DNA from: an uncultured Clostridia bacterium
GTDB taxonomy: Bacteria; Bacillota; Clostridia; Oscillospirales; Acutalibacteraceae
Assembly: GCA_944380885.1 (NCBI GenBank)
Contig: CALWIZ010000006.1
Coordinates: 1 to 64,000, forward strand
Length of the DNA: 64,000 nt
Reading direction: 5' to 3'
Shown here: positions 18,642-26,489 of the stretch, piece after piece
How positions within the stretch are numbered: the first letter of the stretch is position 1
How the letters are laid out: every line of letters begins with the position of its first letter
The notes under the pieces: model-generated
The model's input: only the letters and a program-made list of their open reading frames with translations
Told to the model about the DNA's origin: nothing
Databases searched by the model: none
Program-made: the position numbers and the translations under genes

Positions 18642-19777
18642 CAGTTTGCCTTTCTTAGCTGTTTTACCGCGGCTCCGAGCGCAGAGCAGAGCATATCAAC
18701 ATCTTCTTCCGTGTTGTATCTTGAAAAACTGATTCTCAGCGCGCTGTCGATAAGTTTACGGTCAAGACCCATTTCGCCGAGCACATAGCTGCCGTGCCCC
18801 TTGGCACAGGCACTTCCGCTTGATACGAACACGTTTCGGCTTTCAAGAAAATGCAGAAGTGTTTCCGAGCGGTAGCCCGGCACCGAAATATTGAGAATGT
18901 ATGGAAGACACCCGTCCGGCGAGTTTATCACGGCGCAGCCCGTTTCGGAAAGCTTACCTTTTGCGTATTCAAAAAGCTTCTGCTGCTTTTTCAGCTGTAT
19001 TTCCGGCTTTTCAAGCTCGCTTAAAGCTCCGGCAAAGCCCATTATAAGCGGCATAGGCTCAGTTCCCGAGCGCATACCGCGCTCCTGCCCTCCTCCGGTT
19101 ATAAACGGAGGTATATGAACGCCTTTTTTGCAGTATAAAAAGCCTATCCCTTTAGGGCCGTGTATTTTGTGGGCGCTTGCCGTAAGCAGGTCTATACCGA
19201 GCTTTCCGGTATTTATTTCTGTCTTGCCGTAGCCCTGTACCGCGTCACAGTGAAAAAGGGCGCGCGGGACGGCTCTTTTTACAAGCCGCGCCGCCTCTTT
19301 TACAGGCTGCAAGGCGCCGGTCTCGTTGTTTACAAGCATCATGCTTACAAGCAGTGTGTTCTCGGTCAGTGCGCTTTCAAGCGCCGAAACCGGCACCGCG
19401 CCGTTTTTGTCAGGCTTAAGCCTTATAACCTCAAAGCCTTCGTCCTCAAGACGTTTAACAGTCTCAAGCACCGACGGGTGCTCTATCGCCGTGGTTATAA
19501 CTCTGCCGCCCCGTTTTTTGGCTTTCAGGACGGACAGCAGCGCCGTGTTGTTCGCCTCCGTGCCGCTGCCAGTAAAAATTATCTCGTCGGGTCTGGCGAA
19601 AACCGAGTCCGCCACGGTCTTTCTCGCCTCATTAAGCGCCGTCTCGGCTTCCATACCGAGAATGTGCAGGGAAGACGGGTTCCCCCACACGGTTTCAAGC
19701 GCCCTGTTTATGTACTCTTTTGCCTTTGCACAAGGCTTGGTTGTAGAGCTGTTGTCAAGATATGCGATATGCTCCAA
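18641..19777 (-). CDS. iscS: Cysteine desulfurase (IscS/NifS family)
   Basis: This PLP enzyme removes sulfur from cysteine. HIAYLDNSSTTKP is the N-terminus, TGSGTEANNTALL contacts PLP, SAHKIHGPKGIGFLY carries the PLP lysine, and VSSGSACAKGHG the catalytic Cys. The chosen start is TTG 19777, eight bases after GGGGAG, giving 378 residues. An in-frame ATG at 19801 sits only about three bases from the predicted transcription start, and a TTG at 19819 lies within the -10 box. It heads the operon with thiI, pncC, srtB and the MoCF-like gene. Confidence 0.92.
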   Translation of the reverse strand: MEHIAYLDNSSTTKPCAKAKEYINRALETVWGNPSSLHILGMEAETALNEARKTVADSVFARPDEIIFTGSGTEANNTALLSVLKAKKRGGRVITTAIEHPSVLETVKRLEDEGFEVIRLKPDKNGAVPVSALESALTENTLLVSMMLVNNETGALQPVKEAARLVKRAVPRALFHCDAVQGYGKTEINTGKLGIDLLTASAHKIHGPKGIGFLYCKKGVHIPPFITGGGQERGMRSGTEPMPLIMGFAGALSELEKPEIQLKKQQKLFEYAKGKLSETGCAVINSPDGCLPYILNISVPGYRSETLLHFLESRNVFVSSGSACAKGHGSYVLGEMGLDRKLIDSALRISFSRYNTEEDVDMLCSALGAAVKQLRKAN

Positions 19778-19810
19778 AGCACTGTTCTCCCCGTAAATCA
19801 TATATGCAAT

Positions 19811-19839
19811 ATTATACAATATTTTTGTCGAATAAACAA
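19811..19839 (-). promoter_or_regulatory. iscS operon promoter (TTGTTT-17-TATAAT)
   Basis: On the minus strand TTGTTT (19834-19839) and a perfect TATAAT (19811-19816) are separated by 17 bases. Transcription should start near 19804. Confidence 0.7.
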
Positions 19840-19876
19840 TAGGTATATACTGTAATAATGTAAATTATTTGTGACA

Positions 19877-19908
19877 AAAAGCCCACGGTTTTTGCACCGT
19901 GAGCTTTT
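19877..19908 (-). terminator. Terminator of manA
   Basis: AAAAGCTCACGGT and ACCGTGGGCTTTT (minus strand) form a stem around TGCAAA, followed by TTGT. It lies 40 bases past the manA stop. Confidence 0.8.
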
Positions 19909-19947
19909 GATAGTAAAGTAAAGTTAATATATTTGAATACTGCGCAA

Positions 19948-20904
19948 TTATACTCTGCTTGAAAGAATTTCGGCTTTTCCGGAAATTTTGACCTTCAGTC
20001 CTGCCGGAATAAATATACTGCCGCCTTTTCCGGTCGAAAGCGAGCCGCCCTCATACTCTGCGGTCACGCTGCCGTCAAGCACAACAAGAGAAACAAAGCT
20101 GTCGTCACGCTTAATTTCGGTTTCGCCGTCAAGGTTTATAAGCTCCGCCGTAAAGAGTCGGCATTCGGCAAGCTGTCTTACGCTGCCGTAAGCGGTTTTC
20201 TCGGTCTTTCCGGTGCTCCCGTAGGGAACAGACGGTTTTTCGAGTTTTGTCACGTCAACCGCTTTTTCTATGTGCAGCGGACGCGGCTTGCCGTCGGCGC
20301 CCAGACGTCCGTAATCCGACACACGGTAGGTCGTGTTGGAGTTCTGCTGAACCTCGGCTATAAGTATGCCCGCGCCTATCGCGTGCAGTGTTCCGGCGGC
20401 GATAAAAAACACATCGCCCTTATGCACCGGAACAAAATTGCAAATTTCGGGAAGCGTATTATCTTTTATGCGGCGTTCAAATTCTTCCTTGGAAACCTCG
20501 CGGTTAAAGCCGTAGATAAGCTGCGCGCCCTCGTCGCAGTCAACCACATACCACATTTCGGTCTTGCCGAACTCACCCTCGTTTTTGAGCGCGTACTCAT
20601 CGTCGGGGTGTACCTGAACAGAAAGCCTGTCCTTCGCGTCTATAAGCTTTATAAGCAACGGGAAATAGGGAAAAGCCGCAGCTTTTGCTCCGAGAGCCTT
20701 ATCTCCCCACGCATCAAGCGCTTCGGGCAGGGTTTTGCCGGCAAGCTCGCCGTTTACGACCGTGTCAGCTCCGTCCTTATGGCAGGAAAGCACCCACGCC
20801 TCCGCAGCGATTTCCTTTTCTGTTTCAAAGTGATATTCGGTTTTTAGTTTTGTCCCGCCCCATATATAATCTTTTACTGGTGGTTTAAGCAATAACGGAT
20901 ACAT
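19948..20904 (-). CDS. manA: Mannose-6-phosphate isomerase, class I
   Basis: This zinc enzyme interconverts fructose-6-phosphate and mannose-6-phosphate, linking glycolysis to mannose use and GDP-mannose supply. The 318-residue length matches the short Firmicutes type. LSVQVHPDD and GKTEMWYV carry metal ligands, and AGTLHAIGAGILIAEVQQNSNTTYRVSDYGR is the signature region. It is monocistronic with its own terminator. Confidence 0.93.
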   Translation of the reverse strand: MYPLLLKPPVKDYIWGGTKLKTEYHFETEKEIAAEAWVLSCHKDGADTVVNGELAGKTLPEALDAWGDKALGAKAAAFPYFPLLIKLIDAKDRLSVQVHPDDEYALKNEGEFGKTEMWYVVDCDEGAQLIYGFNREVSKEEFERRIKDNTLPEICNFVPVHKGDVFFIAAGTLHAIGAGILIAEVQQNSNTTYRVSDYGRLGADGKPRPLHIEKAVDVTKLEKPSVPYGSTGKTEKTAYGSVRQLAECRLFTAELINLDGETEIKRDDSFVSLVVLDGSVTAEYEGGSLSTGKGGSIFIPAGLKVKISGKAEILSSRV

Positions 20905-20976
20905 TTATATCTCTCCTTTTTACAAATAATTATATCACAAATAAACTTTAAAACAAGATTTTTTGCATTACTGTTT

Positions 20977-21003
20977 TTTACAGTGTGAATTTCACGGTAT
21001 AAA
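20977..21003 (+). promoter_or_regulatory. Possible promoter with palindrome for the Cys-rich small protein
   Basis: TTTACA (20977-20982) and TATAAA (20998-21003) are 15 bases apart, which is short. The spacer holds the palindrome GTGAATTTCAC (20985-20995), a possible operator. Confidence 0.3.
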
Positions 21004-21072
21004 TCGCTTGACGCAACGCAGAATATACTAATAAAACGGTCGCGTCAAAACGCGCGGAACGGAGAAAATATT

Positions 21073-21237
21073 TTGGGTATAATTCAGTGTGCCGAAAAAT
21101 GCAGATTTCAGAAAGACGGCTATTGCAGCCTTGACAGGTGCTGTACTGTCAATTCGGTTTCGGGCAGCTGCCCTTATTATATTGAGGCGTCACTTAATGA
21201 GAGCGACAGCCTCGGAAAGCCTTCTGACGCCGATTAG
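21073..21237 (+). CDS. Cys-rich 54-residue protein
   Basis: A TTG at 21073, eight bases after GGAG, opens a 55-codon frame ending in TAG. The product begins GIIQCAEKCRFQKDGYCSLD and has six cysteines (6, 10, 18, 23, 24, 34) in a CxxxC-x7-C-x4-CC-x9-CPYY arrangement, suggesting metal binding. Short proteins of this type (…QKDGYC.L…CPYY) recur in Clostridia, sometimes with misleading automatic names. No function is established. The last 48 bases overlap the 3' end of radA, tail to tail. Confidence 0.65.
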   Translation: MGIIQCAEKCRFQKDGYCSLDRCCTVNSVSGSCPYYIEASLNESDSLGKPSDAD

Positions 21238-22554
21238 CTTTATCGAGTCGGGGCAGGAGGTTATCTGTTTAAGACAGGCGAAGGGAAGCACGCACTGCTT
21301 AAAGCCCATTCTCGCCGCCTCGGTTATTCTTGCCTGCGCGCGCGGAACCGAGCGCAGCTCGCCCGAAAGACCTATTTCGCCGAACGCCACAAGGTCGTCG
21401 GGCAGGGGAATATCTCTAAGCCCCGAAACCAGCGACATCGCAACGGCAAGGTCGGCTGCCGGCTCATCTATCCTTATTCCGCCGACTATATTAAGATATG
21501 TATCAAGATTTGAATAATAAAGCCCGAGACGCTTTTCAAGCACCGCAAGCAGCAGATTGAGCCGGTTATAGTCAAACCCCGTCGCCGTTCTGCGGGCGTT
21601 TCCGAAGCCGGTCGCCGCCACAAGTCCCTGAACCTCGGCGAGTATAGGGCGTGTGCCCTCTATAACACAGGTTATGCAGCCGCCCGAAACATCGCTCATT
21701 CTGCCCGAAAGCATCATAGCCGATGGGTTTTCAACCTCTGCAAGACCTGTTTCGCTCATTTCAAAAACGCCTATTTCGTTGGTAGAACCGAAGCGGTTTT
21801 TAATAGCGCGCAGAATCCTGTAAGACTGGTTGCGCTCGCCTTCAAAGTAAAGTACCGTGTCCACTATATGTTCAAGTACCTTAGGCCCCGCTATGTCTCC
21901 GCCCTTATTTACGTGACCTACCAGTATTACCGGTATATCAAGGCTTTTTCCCGTCCGTAAGAGCAGATTGGTCGATTCACGCACCTGTACTATGCTGCCG
22001 GGTGAGGAGGAAATGTCGCTGTGCTGCATGGTCTGAATTGAATCGACTATAACAAGGTCGGGCTTTGCCGAGGCTATATATTCGCACACGGTCTGCACGT
22101 CGGTCTCGCTCATAATAGAAACACGGTCACTCTCAAGCCCTATGCGCTTTGCCCTTAATTTTATCTGAACGGGAGATTCCTCGCCTGATACATAAAGTAT
22201 ATCAAGCTTGTTCTGCAGCGCTCCGCACACCTGGAGCAGTATTGTCGATTTTCCGATTCCCGGGTCGCCCGAAAGCAGCACCACCGATCCCTTTACTATG
22301 CCGCCGCCGAGCACTCTGTCAAGCTCGGAAATTCCGGTCACGAAACGGTGCTCGTCATCCGCGTTTATAGAGGAGAGCGGACGCGCCGAGAAGATGTGCG
22401 CCGGCTTCGGCTGTGACACTACGGAGCTTTTCGGAACACGAACGTCTTCAACCATCGTGTTCCACGCGCCGCACTCGCTGCATCTGCCCATCCATTTCGG
22501 ACTTTCGCAGCCGCATTCGCTGCATACATATACGGTTTTGCTTTTTCCTGCCAT
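21190..22554 (-). CDS. radA: DNA repair protein RadA
   Basis: RadA is a RecA-like branch-migration helicase that aids recombination. The start is ATG 22554 (MAGKSKTVYVC), preceded by a GGAGA Shine-Dalgarno, giving 454 residues. A longer reading upstream has no such signal. Domains in order are a zinc finger CSECGCESPKWMGRCSEC, Walker A GDPGIGKST, the RadA-specific KNRFG and a C-terminal Lon-like domain. The 3' end overlaps the Cys-rich gene on the opposite strand, and the gene lies just downstream of cwlD. Confidence 0.95.
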   Translation of the reverse strand: MAGKSKTVYVCSECGCESPKWMGRCSECGAWNTMVEDVRVPKSSVVSQPKPAHIFSARPLSSINADDEHRFVTGISELDRVLGGGIVKGSVVLLSGDPGIGKSTILLQVCGALQNKLDILYVSGEESPVQIKLRAKRIGLESDRVSIMSETDVQTVCEYIASAKPDLVIVDSIQTMQHSDISSSPGSIVQVRESTNLLLRTGKSLDIPVILVGHVNKGGDIAGPKVLEHIVDTVLYFEGERNQSYRILRAIKNRFGSTNEIGVFEMSETGLAEVENPSAMMLSGRMSDVSGGCITCVIEGTRPILAEVQGLVAATGFGNARRTATGFDYNRLNLLLAVLEKRLGLYYSNLDTYLNIVGGIRIDEPAADLAVAMSLVSGLRDIPLPDDLVAFGEIGLSGELRSVPRAQARITEAARMGFKQCVLPFACLKQITSCPDSIKLIGVRRLSEAVALIK

Positions 22555-22571
22555 TTTAGAATCTCCTGTTT

Positions 22572-23276
22572 TTATTCTGAAAAATAATCCTCTATTCCGC
22601 AAAAAATGCAAAAAGCCATTTTTTTCTGATAGTTTTCGTCTTTAAGCCGTTCAAGCTCCGCCGTGTTGCTTAAAAAGCCGCATTCCACAAGCACCGCCGG
22701 CACCGGCGCGTTGTAAAGCAGATATGTGCTTGAGGTCGCCTGCTTGTTTACCCGCTTGTTTTGCGGCTGCAAAAGCTTTATTATAGAACTTTGAATATAT
22801 TCACCGAGCGGCTTTGACTCTTCGCACTTCGGCCCGTAAAAGACCTGAGAGCCGCTTGCGGCGGAGGTTGTAAACTTGTTAAGATGAATACTCACAAAAA
22901 CCGAATCGGGATATTTTTTAATAAGCTCAAGTCGGTTTCGCATATCGCTTTTCTTGCGGGAGGAAATTTTTGAGCTGTCCTCGCTGTCGGTCGAGACATC
23001 GCTGTCCCTTGTCATTATGACCTCGTAGCCTCCTGTGCGCAGAAAATCGGCAAGCACCGTGGCAATAGCTAAATTTATGTCCTTTTCGACCGTGCCGTCA
23101 TCAGCCACTGCGCCGCCGTCAAACCCGCCGTGACCTGCGTCAAGTATTATTGTCTGACGTTCTTCAGCTATAACATGAGCTGAAGCTTCTCTTTTGCCGG
23201 AAGTCATTCTGACGCTTGCCGCGGCGCATACGGTCACTGCGCATAAAAGCAAGGCAGTATATTTTTTTTTACCCAC
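22572..23276 (-). CDS. cwlD: N-acetylmuramoyl-L-alanine amidase, CwlD type
   Basis: The 234-residue protein has an N-terminal membrane/signal segment and an Amidase_3 domain with zinc ligands DAGHGG, VEKDINL and SIHLN and the catalytic glutamate in LVECGFLSN. CwlD removes the peptide side chain from muramic acid so that spore-cortex muramic lactam can form, so its presence suggests an endospore former. It precedes radA with a 17-base gap. A hairpin lies immediately upstream of its ATG. Confidence 0.85.
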   Translation of the reverse strand: MGKKKYTALLLCAVTVCAAASVRMTSGKREASAHVIAEERQTIILDAGHGGFDGGAVADDGTVEKDINLAIATVLADFLRTGGYEVIMTRDSDVSTDSEDSSKISSRKKSDMRNRLELIKKYPDSVFVSIHLNKFTTSAASGSQVFYGPKCEESKPLGEYIQSSIIKLLQPQNKRVNKQATSSTYLLYNAPVPAVLVECGFLSNTAELERLKDENYQKKMAFCIFCGIEDYFSE

Positions 23277-23286
23277 ATAATCACCC

Positions 23287-23335
23287 CAGTACTGTTAAAA
23301 AATATGCGGCGCATATATAAGGTAGAACAGTACAG
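23287..23335 (-). promoter_or_regulatory. Compound inverted repeat upstream of cwlD
   Basis: CAGTACTGTT and AACAGTACAG (9 of 10 paired) flank a second, perfect palindrome ATATGC-GGC-GCATAT (23302-23316). It lies 10 bases upstream of the cwlD ATG and could be an operator or a leader hairpin. Confidence 0.45.
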
Positions 23336-23406
23336 GGAAAAGGGCTCAAAATAGGCTGATAAAAAGTGCGTTAAAAACCGTACACAAACATTTTACATTT
23401 ATCCGC

Positions 23407-23435
23407 TTGACATTTTTCGACATTTTACATACAAT
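23407..23435 (+). promoter_or_regulatory. Plus-strand promoter reading against tRNA-Thr
   Basis: TTGACA (23407-23412) and TACAAT (23430-23435) are separated by 17 bases. A transcript from here would be antisense to the tRNA-Thr gene before reaching the XRE gene. Confidence 0.45.
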
Positions 23436-23474
23436 TATTACAGTCGTTTTTTTGCGGACAGCGGTTATAAAAAA

Positions 23475-23503
23475 TCCCTGCATATGAACGACACATGCAG
23501 GGA
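23475..23503 (-). terminator. Terminator of tRNA-Thr
   Basis: TCCCTGCAT/ATGCAGGGA form a 9-bp stem. On the minus strand it is followed by TTTTTTATA. Confidence 0.85.
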
Positions 23504-23508
23504 AGCTG

Positions 23509-23584
23509 TGGAGCTGAAGATGGGACTCGAACCCACGACCTGCTGATTACGAATCAGCTGCTCTACCAACTGAGCCACTCCAGC
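23509..23584 (-). tRNA. tRNA-Thr (anticodon CGU)
   Basis: Read on the minus strand, GCTGGAG pairs with CTTCAGC, the D arm contains CAGTTGGTAGAG, the anticodon arm GCTGA-TTCGTAA-TCAGC has anticodon CGT, and the T arm is GTGGGTTCGAGTCCCAT. A 3' CCA is encoded. Confidence 0.95.
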
Positions 23585-23600
23585 ATTATTTATCTATAAG

Positions 23601-23629
23601 ATTATAACAACTACCGTGCGTCAAGTCAA
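23601..23629 (-). promoter_or_regulatory. tRNA-Thr promoter
   Basis: TTGACT (23624-23629) and TATAAT (23601-23606) on the minus strand have a 17-base spacer and lie about 16 bases before the tRNA. Confidence 0.75.
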
Positions 23630-23657
23630 GTAAAAAATATGAATGGAGGAAATATAA

Positions 23658-24080
23658 GTGGGGGATACGATAAACGAAAGAATCGCTTTATACAGAAAAA
23701 TGGCTAATCTTACACAGACCGAAGCTGCCGAAAAAATGGGTATGAAATACAGCACATATTCACAGATGGAGCGTAAAGGTACTATAAGTGCCGAGCGTCT
23801 GCGCGCTCTGGCTGATATATTAGGGGTAAGACCGGAGGTCTTGCTTTACGGCAAGGAAGAAAAAGCGTCAGGCGAGCTGGATTTCTCCGCCGCCCGCACC
23901 GAAGCGCCGCAGACACTGCGCCAGCCGGTGAATTTTAACGATGGTTTTTCGCCGGCTCCTTTTGTTGCGAACCGCAAGGAAGAAAATATTCTTAAAATTC
24001 TCAGGAACCTTCCGAAAAGTGACTACGACGAGGTAATTGAGTTTATCAACAAAAAATATAAGGAATCAAAAAAGAAATGA
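23658..24080 (+). CDS. XRE-family transcriptional regulator
   Basis: The start is GTG 23658, after a GGAGG Shine-Dalgarno. Residues 5 to about 62 form a Cro/CI helix-turn-helix (LYRKMANLTQTEAAEKMGMKYSTYSQMERKGTISAERLRALADILGV). The remaining ~80 residues are a disordered linker and a short C-terminal helix (ENILKILRNLPKSDYDEVIEFINKKY). No peptidase or sensory domain is present. It is monocistronic, with a strong terminator directly after. Its target is unknown. Confidence 0.85.
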   Translation: MGDTINERIALYRKMANLTQTEAAEKMGMKYSTYSQMERKGTISAERLRALADILGVRPEVLLYGKEEKASGELDFSAARTEAPQTLRQPVNFNDGFSPAPFVANRKEENILKILRNLPKSDYDEVIEFINKKYKESKKK

Positions 24081-24084
24081 TGAA

Positions 24085-24114
24085 AACCGTCCGGGCAGCG
24101 CCGGACGGTTTTTT
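24085..24114 (+). terminator. Terminator of the XRE gene
   Basis: AACCGTCCGG/CCGGACGGTT is a perfect 10-bp stem followed by a run of T. Confidence 0.92.
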
Positions 24115-24127
24115 GACGTATATTATT

Positions 24128-24757
24128 CTATTCGTTGGTAATCCTGTAAGAAAGGGTCATAAGACTGTCTCCGAAATGGACGTTCTCAACTTTAACTCCG
24201 GGATATTTAAGCGAAATATCGTAATGACTGAAATTCCAGAAGGCCTTAACCCCTAACCCGACCAACTGGTCGGTTACCGCCGCGGCCGCTTTTTTGGGAA
24301 TACAGAGAATAGCTGTATCAGGCAGATTTTCCCGGCAGAATTCGTCAAGCGTTGCTGTGCTTCTGATAGGGAGATTTCTTATCATCTGACCGACAAGCGC
24401 CTCCTTACTGTCGAACAGACCGATAAGCCTGAAGCCTTTTGATTCAAAGTTTATATGCATTGTCACCGCGCGGCCGAGATTGCCTATTCCTATAAGAATT
24501 GCCGTTTTTGTGCGGTCAAGCCCTAAAATTTTCCCTATTTCCGACTGGAGCAGCTCGATGTTGTATCCGTAGCCCTGCTGTCCGAAGCCGCCGAAGCAGT
24601 TTAGGTCCTGCCTGATCTGGCTTGCGGTAAGCCCCATTCTTTCGGAAAGCTCGCGCGAGGAGATCCTTGTCATACCTGACGCCTTAAGTTCGCCCAAAAA
24701 GCGATAATATCTCGGCAGACGCCTGATAACTGAGTTTGAAATAGTGCTGTTGCTCAT
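24128..24757 (-). CDS. rex: Redox-sensing transcriptional repressor Rex
   Basis: The 209-residue protein has an N-terminal winged helix (SSRELSERMGLTASQIRQDLNCFGGFGQQGYGY) and a Rossmann NAD(H)-binding domain (AILIGIGNLGRAV). Rex senses the NADH/NAD+ ratio and represses fermentation and reductase genes. The upstream region contains an 18-bp Rex-box-like site overlapping its own -35, which suggests autoregulation. The divergent neighbour is the PerR-like regulator, placing redox and peroxide control side by side. Confidence 0.95.
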   Translation of the reverse strand: MSNSTISNSVIRRLPRYYRFLGELKASGMTRISSRELSERMGLTASQIRQDLNCFGGFGQQGYGYNIELLQSEIGKILGLDRTKTAILIGIGNLGRAVTMHINFESKGFRLIGLFDSKEALVGQMIRNLPIRSTATLDEFCRENLPDTAILCIPKKAAAAVTDQLVGLGVKAFWNFSHYDISLKYPGVKVENVHFGDSLMTLSYRITNE

Positions 24758-24790
24758 TTTATCACTCTTTTATGCGTTTTTTACATTATT

Positions 24791-24819
24791 ATAATAATTC
24801 ATTGTGAAAAAAATGTCAA
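24791..24819 (-). promoter_or_regulatory. rex promoter with candidate Rex operator
   Basis: On the minus strand TTGACA (24814-24819) and TATTAT (24791-24796) are 17 bases apart. The segment 24802-24819 reads TTGACATTTTTTTCACAA on that strand. Its TTCACAA half-site is perfect, and the whole matches 11 of the 14 defined positions of TTGTGAA-N4-TTCACAA. Confidence 0.6.
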
Positions 24820-24840
24820 GAAATTATCTTAAAATAATGC

Positions 24841-24886
24841 TTGACATTTTGAAATTTAAGTGTATAATAAAATAGTAATCATTACT
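24841..24886 (+). promoter_or_regulatory. perR-like promoter and Per/Fur box
   Basis: TTGACA (24841-24846) and TATAAT (24863-24868) are 16 bases apart. Just downstream is the perfect 6-1-6 palindrome AGTAAT-C-ATTACT (24874-24886), placed over the expected transcription start, consistent with autorepression by the Fur-family product. Confidence 0.75.
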
Positions 24887-24901
24887 GATTTGGGTGATTA
24901 A

Positions 24902-25291
24902 ATGAAAAACTTTTCGCGTCAGCGCGAAGCAATCCTGAATGTTTTGCATTCGACCGACGTTCACCCTACGGCAGGCTGGGTATATGAGCGCGTGCGTGAA
25001 ACAATACCTAATATAAGTCTCGGCACCGTTTACCGCAATCTTGCGGAGCTGACCCGCTCGGGCGAAATACTTTCGCTTTCTGTGGGGGACGGGTACGAGC
25101 ATTTTGACGGTAACAGCGCACCGCACGCTCATCTGCACTGCAGAATATGCGGAAGCATAGCAGACGCTGAGCTAAAAAGCGATTCTCTGGCTGACGCAGC
25201 GCGGTGCCGCGGCTTTACGCCGGATACATCGGTTTACATTGCCTACGGTGTATGTGCCGAATGCAATTCAAAAAAAGAAAAACAAATTTAA
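24902..25291 (+). CDS. perR: Fur-family repressor, PerR-like
   Basis: The 129-residue protein has the Fur winged helix (SRQREAILNVLHSTDVHPTAGWVYERVR… NISLGTVYRNLAEL) and two CxxC zinc-site motifs, CRICG and CAEC. PHAHLHC supplies regulatory-site ligands. The immediately following reverse rubrerythrin gene and the Per-box-like palindrome at the promoter suggest peroxide sensing rather than iron uptake control, but the PerR/Fur distinction is inferred from context. Confidence 0.85.
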   Translation: MKNFSRQREAILNVLHSTDVHPTAGWVYERVRETIPNISLGTVYRNLAELTRSGEILSLSVGDGYEHFDGNSAPHAHLHCRICGSIADAELKSDSLADAARCRGFTPDTSVYIAYGVCAECNSKKEKQI

Positions 25292-25309
25292 TTAACGGAG
25301 GAATTTAAA

Positions 25310-25852
25310 ATGAAAAAGTATGTATGTCTTGTTTGCGGTTATGTTTATGAGGGCGAGTCAGCTCCTGCTGAGTGCCCTATCTGCCACGCTCCTTCCTCAA
25401 AGTTTGTTGAGCAGTCCGGTGAAAAGAGCTGGGCGGCTGAGCACGTTGTAGGCGTTGCCAAAGGCGTAGACCAGAGAATAATCGACGGTCTTCGTGAGAA
25501 CTTCAACGGCGAATGCTCAGAGGTAGGTATGTATCTTGCTATGGCGAGAGTTGCTCACCGTGAGGGATATCCTGAAATAGGCCTTTACTGGGAGAAGGCG
25601 GCTTATGAAGAGGCTGAGCATGCCGCTAAATTTGCCGAGCTGCTCGGCGAGGTTGTGACCGACAGCACCAAGAAGAATCTTGAAATGCGCGTTGACGCCG
25701 AAAACGGCGCTACCAAGGGCAAGTTTGAGCTTGCAAAGCTTGCCAAAGAGCTGGGACTTGACGCTATCCATGACACTGTACACGAGATGGCACGCGACGA
25801 AGCACGCCACGGCAAGGCTTTCAAGGGTCTGCTTAACAGATATTTCAAATAA
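25310..25852 (+). CDS. Reverse rubrerythrin (peroxide reductase)
   Basis: An N-terminal rubredoxin domain ([25 protein letters not shown]) is followed by a ferritin-like four-helix di-iron domain with [32 protein letters not shown] and [13 protein letters not shown]. That domain order, opposite to classic rubrerythrin, defines the reverse type used by anaerobes to reduce hydrogen peroxide and oxygen. It lies 18 bases after the PerR-like gene with a good GGAGG site and ends at a strong hairpin, so the two form a peroxide-response operon. Confidence 0.93.
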   Translation: MKKYVCLVCGYVYEGESAPAECPICHAPSSKFVEQSGEKSWAAEHVVGVAKGVDQRIIDGLRENFNGECSEVGMYLAMARVAHREGYPEIGLYWEKAAYEEAEHAAKFAELLGEVVTDSTKKNLEMRVDAENGATKGKFELAKLAKELGLDAIHDTVHEMARDEARHGKAFKGLLNRYFK

Positions 25853-25870
25853 TTTAACTTTATTGCAAAT

Positions 25871-25920
25871 AATCGGGAAGTATGCTATTATTCTGATAGC
25901 ATACTTCCCGATTGATTTTT
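25871..25920 (+). terminator. Terminator of the perR-rubrerythrin operon
   Basis: AATCGGGAAGTATGCTAT pairs with ATAGCATACTTCCCGATT (18 bp), followed by GATTTTTAT. Confidence 0.9.
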
Positions 25921-26031
25921 ATGCTATTAGATTATGCAGCGCAGAACACTGCCTGCACATGGTGTAATAATACATGCATAGAATATGGGATATGCAGTTA
26001 CATATTTTATGATTCAGAAAGGTAATACTTT

Positions 26032-26361
26032 ATGACCAAGGTAACAGTGGAACCGGGCGTGTGCGGCTTTGTGACAAAGGTTACAGCCGAATCTGCTGCG
26101 GACGATGAGACAAGCGTTAAGGTTCAGGTTGCGAGCGGCTGTGAGGCTGTAAGGCGTATGATGGAGGAACTTCCTGACACGTTTGACGCTTATGAGGTAT
26201 GCCTTGTAAAACCGGGCAAAGGGCCGCTTTATGAATACGCTTCGGAAAAATTTCCGATTCACGCCGGCTGTCCCGTGATATCCGGAATCTGCAAGTGTAT
26301 TGAGGCTCAAGCGGGACTTGCACTTAAAAAAGACGCTGTTATACGTTTTGAGGACGAATAA
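26032..26361 (+). CDS. Small conserved cysteine-containing protein
   Basis: The 109-residue soluble protein has five cysteines: VCGF near the N-terminus, SGCEA, HAGCPV and a CKC near the C-terminus. It resembles short conserved proteins of anaerobic Clostridia and methanogens that have no assigned function. I do not recognise a catalytic motif. An AAAGG Shine-Dalgarno precedes the ATG and a strong terminator follows, so it is probably a single-gene unit. Cysteine spacing hints at metal binding or redox function, as inference only. Confidence 0.7.
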   Translation: MTKVTVEPGVCGFVTKVTAESAADDETSVKVQVASGCEAVRRMMEELPDTFDAYEVCLVKPGKGPLYEYASEKFPIHAGCPVISGICKCIEAQAGLALKKDAVIRFEDE

Positions 26362-26380
26362 CAAATATTTTACTGCAACA

Positions 26381-26422
26381 AACGGCTGCCGCAGGATTTT
26401 TGCTCCTGCGGCAGTCGTTTTT
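26381..26422 (+). terminator. Terminator after the cysteine-containing gene
   Basis: AACGGCTGCCGCAGGA and TCCTGCGGCAGTCGTT pair almost perfectly, followed by TTTTT. Confidence 0.9.
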
Positions 26423-26489
26423 CGTGTATATAAGAAAAAAATTGTTTTTTAAAAAAGGCGAAAAATTGCTAACCAAACGATTTTGGAAA

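Noticed and set aside
19160-19855. A 231-codon plus-strand frame opposite iscS
   Set aside because: It lies within a clear cysteine desulfurase gene on the other strand, with random-looking composition.
24824-25138. A minus-strand frame over the perR promoter and 5' end
   Set aside because: It covers the promoter and operator region of perR and contains no domain.
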